Source of the DNA: Amanita rubescens
Lineage: Eukaryota; Basidiomycota; Agaricomycetes; Agaricales; Amanitaceae
Length of the DNA: 64,000 nucleotides
Direction of reading: 5' to 3'
Assembly: GCA_015039365.1 (NCBI GenBank)
Contig: WION01000057.1
Span: forward strand, 1-64,000
Both the position numbers and the translations under genes were made by a program. Under the pieces are notes generated by a model that was not told the origin of the DNA, ran no database searches, and worked only from the letters and a program-made list of their open reading frames with translations. Positions 57,538 through 64,000 of this stretch are shown here, piece after piece (position 1 is the stretch's first letter; every line of letters begins with the position of its first letter).

Positions 57538-60189
57538 CAAGATCATGTAGTGATCTTCAATTGAAAATGCAGATGTGAACGAAAATTGGGCTTGAGGACA
57601 TTGATTCATCTCGAGAAAATTCCCCAAGGTGATTGTATAGCCCTCACATCCTCCCCCACTCGCCACAAGGTATGGGGCGAAGGTAGAGCTGAAGGGAGAA
57701 GAGATTTCCGTGCAAAATTCAATTTGGGGCACCATTTTCCGTGGAAAGACAGTAAATCGTCACAGCAATTTACTTCTTCTCTCCCCGGAGGTGTAGAGTA
57801 GTGATAGGTGTTTATTCCTTCAGAAAGCGAACATTTCCGACGTGACGTGAGTGAGAACGAGTCTTCTGAACGTTTGACGAGGGTGCTCGTCGAAATTCGA
57901 CGTTCCTTCCCTGTTTGGAAGTTCGTGACGGGGTGTGACCGACCAGAATCCGAGAGAGAGGCTGCAGGCATTCTCAATTGGCATAGATGGGATTTCGACT
58001 TGTGGAGAGATGCCTTCGTATATAGACTTCACTCAGAGCAAGTTTGAAGTCTAGACATCGAAACGGTGGGTCGGTGTGAACGTTTGAAGCTTGGGTGCGT
58101 CGGCGTCGGTGTGACTTCCGGATAAGGAAGGTCGCGGGTTGCCTGGGTCTTCATGGTCGTAGTGTGCTGTACTTCAGCACATGGTTGAAGGGGCGTTGGG
58201 AGCTTCCCAACATGAACTTCTGGCAGCATCCAGCTGCCTGAGCGAGGTCCGAGCCTCGCTAAATTAGACGGGTTTGCACGCGTCGAGATTTCGACGTGCT
58301 TTCCAGATTTGGAAGGTCGGTGGTCATGTGATGCGCGCGACTTGCGCGTCAAGACTGTTTATCGCTAGGGGTGTCCAGCGATAACGATGAGAAGGGGAGC
58401 TCCTATTGACTGGAGCTCATCAAACGTTGCGATAACGGCTACGAGAGCCATCTAGACTCCTTCGCGGTGGAGGAGAAGGAAGAATGAGGAAGAGAGGGAC
58501 GGAGCGATCGTATGTGGCAGGTATGAGGACGAGGTGAGTTCCTCGTCTTCTTCTCTTCTCGGCTCTGGCACCACTGACTGACGGCGACATTCGCATTAGG
58601 GGCTGGACGACTTTCATGCGATGGCGCGCCGCGGATAGAAGAAGGGGATGAGGCAGCGTGTAGGCGACCTCGCGTGCTACTCGATCGCGAGTAGTTAGAT
58701 GAATTCTCCCCCACAGAACGTGTTCTGGGGAGAATTGGGGGTGGCCTGGATGCTGGGTGAGTTCCAGGTATCTTTCCTGTCGACGCGGTGACTGATTTCT
58801 TCATATAGGTGTGCATACCGGCTGTTTCACGAGGGTTTGGTCCCTCATGCGTTTCGACAGGGGCGGAACGGGCTCAGCAACAGCCCGTGTGTTGTCTTCG
58901 ATGGGGAACGAGCTAGATGGACGCCAGAGACGGATGGGAGTGGGCGAGACGGGACAGGGATGAGGACTTCGGATGGTAAGTCCTTCTCATCTAATTCTTC
59001 CGTTTTCTCGCTAACTGTTTGTAACGCTGTCGTACAGGCACGGTAGACCTTGAACGAACCGACGTGAGTGGGAAGAACCATTAATGCACTTTGGAGAGTT
59101 CATCAAAACTCTCCAGCACTTTTGGAGATGCGGAATAATCGACTTAGACTCGTCGCGAGTCTCTTCCCCCAGAAGAAAGAATTTCATGGAGATGAAGGAT
59201 GGGATTCTCGGGATAGCTTCCCGAGGGTACGAATGTAATAAGTAAGTCCTGTTACATTCGTAATAGCGTCTTGTTGACGACGTTGAACTAGCACTGTCTA
59301 GTATCCATCATCTGGGCACGCAATCGACCGGCGAGAGAGAGAGGTGGGAGCAGGGTGTCCGATGTTTTCGAGACTAGGTAAGCCTCGTCTTTCCATCTTT
59401 CTACTTGATAGCTTATTGTAGCAGGCTCGACCTTTCGGGAGGACGAACGAAAGGGAGAGGACCAGATCCAGTCGTCAAGCGTATTTCAAGGCCTGGACGA
59501 GATGTCGGCCTCGAGGTTAGGACTTCGTGTCGACCTCTCTTTTGTCAACATCAATGGGCCTTGCAAGCAAGCAACCACGAGTGCAGGCGAAGGGCGAGGG
59601 AAAGGACAGAGACTACCAGTAGGTAAGTCTCTTTTTCCTTTCGGCTCCTGTATTCTCGCTGACTGCGGGATACGCTTGGTGCGGCCTTCCGGGTACGCAA
59701 ACATCTAATGAACGGGTTGGAAGCGACGGCAAGTCTTCCGTATGTCTTCTTGAGAGTTAGTCTTAACTCTTTGTTGATTTATTATTTCATAGCGAATCGC
59801 GTTTGACTCGCCGAGTCCCTTCCCCTTCAAACGAAGAGGAGCAAATTAAGTGTTCGGAGACTCTAGTGTGTCTCCGTGGTTGTAATTGATTAAGTTGATT
59901 AATTAAGTGAGTCGTTAACTCGGATATAGTCGTTTTGCTGATAAATATCTTCATAATTTACAGGATTTACAAGCTTGAGGGACTCGGAATCACGGTGAAG
60001 CCAACAACGAACGACACGAACGAGAATATTGACAACGCAGAGATTCCGCGCGACGCTCGTGGGTCAGGGAGTGACCCGACTCAGTCGTTGTTTCGGCCTC
60101 AGGACCGGGATCATTTCCGAGTATGAAATTCATTGATTTGGGCGGCATCGTTTCCGCCCAGTGTAGATGTGAGTGATGTTCACTCATAA
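57538..60189. mobile_element. 3' region of LTR unit 2, no recognisable coding
   Basis: Collinear by landmarks with 53008-55138: CCTCCCCCACTCGCC, AAGCGAACATTTCCGA, AAATTCGACGTTCCTTCC, TGTTTATCGCTAGGGG and GTCGGCCTCGAGGTTAGGACT. Plus-strand intron-like GT...AG stretches of about 50-70 nt lie at 58533, 58759, 58978, 59377 and 59619, spaced 200-400 bp. No long ORF in either direction. Confidence 0.5.
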
Positions 60190-60314
60190 AGTTTGTTTTA
60201 TTGACGACACTATAGTTTTGTCGTCTGTAGTTAACCGCTATGTCGGGCGGTTTATAACGGGTGCGCCAAACACGTTCGACGCACGTGGAATCCGGAGTTT
60301 CCGCCAGCAGTTAA
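60190..60314 (-). pseudogene. C-terminal piece of the unit 2 SPxP ORF, cut off by a transposon
   Basis: Minus-strand frame CVERVWRTRYKPPDIAV with NYRRQNYSVVNK matches SVERWWRARCKPPNIAV and its continuation in ORF B, at both protein and DNA level. It begins exactly at the left end of the TIR element (60315) and would continue ORF C of the right side. Confidence 0.65.
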
Positions 60315-62779
60315 CACTGAGCCACCTATCCTAGTAGAATCCGAGCTGATTACGAGGAATACGAGTAGAGTCCGAGCCCATTCCGAGTAGGGTCCAAGGA
60401 GTACTAGTAATCCGAGTAGAATCCGAGCTGAGTCCGAGCCCAGTCCGAGTTGAGGTGAATCCGAGTGCAAACTCGGAGTGCACTCGGACTCCGAGCTCAG
60501 TCCGAGTGGAGTCCGAGTGGAGTCCGAGCTGAGTTCAAGTCAGACTCTGAACCCAATCTGAGCTTATTCTCAGTTGTTTATCATTGCAATAAAATTCCAA
60601 ATAAATCCTGAAAAAATGCAGAAAAATCATGTGATCCAGGCCATATAGGAATTATGAGACCAAACACACCCAAACTTGAGATATTTGCAAAATACTTCTT
60701 CAGATGTTCAGAGTGTAATCTTAGAAAATGAACAAAATTCATGATGTGATCAAGGACATGCAGAGTTGCTGGTGGTTAGTAAATGATGACCAGAGGTGTA
60801 CACCTGTCATTCCCTACTGGTGGTTATGAATGGCTGTCAGTAGTAGAAGTCAGTTGCAGTGACTTGCAATGGTCAGTACCAGTTGAGGTCTTACTCAGAT
60901 GATCTGGTTGTGTACAGTGTCACAGTCAACTTCTACAATCCCACTGCCTGTTGACAACAGCAACCAATCACCTAGTATGACATTGCAGACAGTTTTAGAG
61001 CTCATGAATAAATGATAACCTAGGGTTGGAGATTGTGAGGTGTTTGTATTGAAGTCAAGGAGAGAAGGGGGGTGGATATGAGTTCTTGGTAATTTAATGA
61101 TGGTACATGATTATGAGTACTGGTTTTTAACACCATCAGGGAATGTCTGGGGTATACCCCTGTCGTTCCTTACTAGCCCTATCAGTTACACCATATTGAT
61201 ACTCAGTGTGTTATGATCATGTTTGGAACCTTTGCCTGCCCAGAAAGCTTCCACACCAGAAGCATCTAGAAAGCCCCACCTGGCACAGCTACTACTAGTA
61301 GTCCAGTAGTAACCACAGTCTGTTGGCATGGACTGGGACTGAATATCTTTCCTACCTGTGACTTGGAAAGCACTCAGTAGACATGAATAACCCACCACAC
61401 TTTATCACCTGGCCAGAACATTGTTCCATGGAATCTTTGGATGGGGTGCAACCTGGTCCAGGTGGCTGGTTTTTGGACAGCTCTCTGTGAGCCTGTGATG
61501 GACTCAGGTTGTCTCTGTCTCTATCATTTTAGAATTTTATACCAGTAACCAGATTTCTGCCAGATTCCATTGCTGCAAATACTCCATTTAATAGTGTTCC
61601 AGTTCCACATCAGATGAGCAGGATTTAGTGATTCAGATTTTATTGTATATTAACCTGGAACAAGTTGAGCATGACTCTGTGGTTGAATCTTTGAGATTGT
61701 CAAGCCAAATTATAATCTGAGAGGAGTTGAAAAAGCCAGTTTCTGGTGTTTATTACCACCAATCTCCTTTATTTTATGAGGGTACATGTCTGCACTTGTT
61801 TGAAGGATGCTATATTGGATAAAGACTCAACTATCATGGGAATATCAAATGGCACCCTCAGATAATTTCACAAGAAGTTGGAAATCACTATTGCTGGTGA
61901 ATCTGTTTCATGGATGTGGTAATTCATGCAGTGCCTCAAGGGAAGGAGAGCAGGTACATACATACATTTAAAGATTGAAGCAGTATCAAATTTTCATGTT
62001 GATCTGCATAGCTACTCAGAACAATGGCCTTGTTTGGCTTCACAATTCTTCTATGACCAGTGGAATCTGGACCACATGATTTTTCTACATTTTTGAAATT
62101 TTCTCACTTGCATTGCAAAAGTGTTTTGCAAATATCTCAAGCTTGGTTTTGTTTGGCTTCACCATTCTTATATGACCTGGATCACATGATTTTTCCGCAT
62201 TTTTCAAGATTTTTTGCAGACTTTGCCATTTTTTACACAAAGCGTCTGAAAAAGTATTTTGCAAATATCTCAAGTTTGGCTTTGTTTGGTTTCATCATTT
62301 TTATATGACCTGAATCATGTGAATTTTCCGCATTTTTTACATATTTTTTGGGATTTTATTGGACATGTAAAGAATTCCAAATAGTACCAAATAGTGCCAA
62401 ACATAATGGTCATATGTATATAGGGCCATGCCAATGTTGCCATTGCCCCCCCTGCTGCTCGGAATTGTGCACGAGAATTGAGCTTGGACTATTCGGACTT
62501 GACTCGTATTCCGAGTTGAGTCCGAGCTGGGCTAGCAGTAGGACTCTATATGGAACACTCGGACTGAGCTCGGATTCCGAGCTCAGTCCGAGCAGAGACA
62601 ATCCTACTATATTCCGAGCTCAACTCGGATTCTACTCGGACTGAGCTCGGAGTGAGCTCGGAATACGAGTTCATGTTTTGGTGAGTCGTCTGCCATTTCT
62701 TTTGCTACTAGTAATCAGCTCGGATTCCGAGCTGATTACTCGTAATCCTCGTAATCTGAGATTCTTAGGTGGCTCAGTG
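60315..62779. mobile_element. CACTA-like non-autonomous DNA transposon, about 2.46 kb
   Basis: The left end CACTGAGCCACCTA (60315-60328) and right end TAGGTGGCTCAGTG (62766-62779) are perfect 14-bp inverted repeats. TAA occurs directly left (60312-60314) and, after one extra C, directly right (62781-62783), a likely 3-bp target duplication. Both ends carry dense short CCGAG/CTCGG subterminal repeats (about 60335-60545 and 62490-62740). Further in, longer inverted sequences follow (about 60590-60745 against 62060-62360) with GATTTTTCYGCATTTTT and TTTTGCAAATATCTCAAG. CACT(A/G) ends, subterminal repeats and 3-bp duplication fit the CACTA class. No transposase ORF is present. Confidence 0.75.
62060..62340 (+). 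repeat. Tandem repeat of about 120 bp inside the CACTA-like element
   Basis: Two to three diverged copies contain TATGACCTGGATCACATGA, TTTTTCCGCATTTTT and TTTTGCAAATATCTCAAGYTTGG. An inverted copy lies near the other end at 60598-60745. Confidence 0.65.
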
Positions 62780-63982
62780 CTAAGTGCTCGTTTCCGCCCA
62801 CCACGAAGACTCGGGCGGAATCGAGGGTAGCGCGTTCGCTGCAGCCTTGGCGTCGACATAGGCATAAGAATGAGGGGCTGAAGTGGGAGTCTTGTCGTCC
62901 TTGTGGATGATTGTGTACTCCGTCTCTTCAGCCTCGCAATTGTGGATTGCACGGAAGGTAATGACACTGAGGACCTGCGTCATTCTCAGCAACCTGCCAA
63001 GACTACAGCCAAGGTCGAAAGCGACGGCTTGGCTAGCGCGTTTGGGTATAGGTAGTGTGAGCACTACCACGGGTTGAGGTGAGTACGCAGCGGCACTCGG
63101 GTTGAATGACTGACTGACGACATCACAGGGATATCGTCGGGATTGAGAGGGCAAGTCACTCGACTGTGTTGAAGATCCAACCAGTTGGCGCAAAGCGCTA
63201 CTCAACTGGGTCGTTGGAAGGGACAGTAGAGTACTGGTGGACGTCGATGAGAAGAACTTGAACGACGTGGGGACCGCGCTTGATGCAGGCGAGTGCGGGT
63301 TGATGCTCACTCCGACTGTTCCACTGACGACATCTAGCACTTTCTGTCGGGATGAATCGAGACAGTCGGGCCCAACATTCAACCGCATAAAAGGTTGGTC
63401 CAGCTGAAGCACGATGCTTTTCAGCTGGAGGATCGGATAAGCCTGCACGGGATAGACAAGCATTGAAGGGTAGGGTGACGAGACAGCCACCCGGGGACTA
63501 GGTGAGCGCAGGTTAACACTCCTTTCCTTGTTATTGATGGCATATGGGTCTCGCAGCCTCGTTTCTTCCTCGTTGGACAGCACCAAGTCTTGAGGGGTGT
63601 CTTCAATGCGTTCCTCAACGTTGACGGACTCTAGGAACCTTTCCGCACGACTTTCCGAGACCTCAACATGGGAGATTCCCAATGTAGACTCAGGATGGTG
63701 CGAGACCGGGTTTGAACAAGTGGTAGAGAGCCCAATGGCTCTCGGGACGTAGAGCTGCTGAGGAGCAGCTTTGGGCTGAACCGGAGAGGATTCGGGTTCT
63801 TTGGGTTCAAACCTTGGTGAGCATGAGTCCACGCTCGCCTCTGTTTCTTTTCTAATAACAGACAGGGCTTGTCGTAGGGATGTGAACTCAGCTTCCGACT
63901 TATCGGGTGGACCCTTAGAAGCATGACGAACATTTCCGTCGTAATCAAGTGAGCGTCTGCGTTTGTGTTCTTGAACGTACAC
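62780..63982 (-). CDS. Ser/Pro-rich SPxP-repeat ORF C of LTR unit 2, truncated by transposon insertion
   Basis: An open frame of 400 codons, possibly continuing upstream of the window edge (ATG at 63982, only 18 bp from the end). It has four copies of the repeat seen in ORFs A and B: SVDSCSPRF (63815), ERSVNLRSPSPRV (63502), VVSGTVGVSINPHSPASS (63288) and VVSQSFNPSAAAYSPQP (63079). Spacing is about 210 bp (70 residues) for the last three. The stop codon TAG (62782-62780) is formed at the junction with the TIR element, so the native C-terminus lies on the other side at 60314-60190. The protein is rich in Ser, Pro, Arg and Val; no known domain. Function unknown. Confidence 0.5.
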   Translation of the reverse strand: MYVQEHKRRRSLDYDGNVRHASKGPPDKSEAEFTSLRQALSVIRKETEASVDSCSPRFEPKEPESSPVQPKAAPQQLYVPRAIGLSTTCSNPVSHHPESTLGISHVEVSESRAERFLESVNVEERIEDTPQDLVLSNEEETRLRDPYAINNKERSVNLRSPSPRVAVSSPYPSMLVYPVQAYPILQLKSIVLQLDQPFMRLNVGPDCLDSSRQKVLDVVSGTVGVSINPHSPASSAVPTSFKFFSSTSTSTLLSLPTTQLSSALRQLVGSSTQSSDLPSQSRRYPCDVVSQSFNPSAAAYSPQPVVVLTLPIPKRASQAVAFDLGCSLGRLLRMTQVLSVITFRAIHNCEAEETEYTIIHKDDKTPTSAPHSYAYVDAKAAANALPSIPPESSWWAETST

Positions 63983-64000
63983 TGCAGCGCTCGCTAAATG

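Noticed and set aside
53906..59700. A multi-exon plus-strand gene built from the intron-like GT...AG stretches
   Set aside because: The exons between them have no sustained open frame or recognisable protein, and the longest frames in the coding part of the units lie on the minus strand. Kept only as an observation.

Overview
The window looks like nuclear DNA of a filamentous basidiomycete, most likely an Agaricomycete. Genes are split by many short introns (about 45-65 nt). The gene set includes a white-collar-1 type photoreceptor without a GATA zinc finger, a Fus3/Kss1-type MAP kinase, a CAP10 glycosyltransferase, a DUF6593-like gene and a single-pass membrane protein with two jelly-roll-like domains, a combination typical of that class. 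A placement near Cantharellales (Rhizoctonia-like) is only a hunch from the style of the repeats.

Layout, left half. 1-923: C-terminal part of a Crinkler/RHS-type nuclease-like protein. 1169-2142: a short element with terminal inverted repeats. 2648-4937: a cytochrome P450 with intact splice sites but several frameshifts. 5081-9164 (minus): a WDR24/Sea2 (Rtc1) homologue of the SEA/GATOR2 complex. 9652-10450: ribosomal protein uL16 (RPL10). 10799-13096: a WC-1 homologue, tail to tail with a mitochondrial PDH/BCKDH kinase (13147-14636, minus). 15795-17452 (minus): a secreted beta-propeller protein. 19.5-20.5 kb: two weak hypothetical genes. 21.6-24.2 kb: decayed copies of a secreted, Cys-containing single-pass membrane protein. 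24700-24899 (minus): a tiny two-exon metallothionein-like gene. 25.5-32.1 kb (minus): a Crinkler (CRN) cluster in which near-identical N-terminal regions precede different C-terminal effector domains (P-loop NTPase plus PD-(D/E)XK-like nuclease in one, protein kinase in the next), followed by a scrambled third copy.

Housekeeping block, 32.4-46.4 kb: RNA polymerase I/III subunit RPAC1, a DUF6593-like gene, a jelly-roll-like membrane protein, a CCCH zinc-finger protein head to head with ribokinase, the MAP kinase, the CAP10 glycosyltransferase and a 2-oxoglutarate dioxygenase-like protein that seems to lack its metal ligands. Most of these are dense, intact genes; I rebuilt their exon structures and they stay in frame.

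Repeat block, 46.9-64 kb: a perfect solo LTR with a 5-bp target duplication; a decayed Ty1/copia element whose integrase core is replaced by tandem repeats; and then the most unusual part of the window. Here two LTR-delimited units (about 300-bp LTRs beginning TGTAA and ending TTACA) carry minus-strand Ser/Pro-rich ORFs built from a degenerate repeat ending in SPxP, plus a conserved C-terminal motif. I see no reverse transcriptase, integrase or transposase in them. In the right-hand unit the ORF has been split by a 2.46-kb CACTA-like element with CCGAG-rich subterminal repeats. I do not recognise this LTR/SPxP family.
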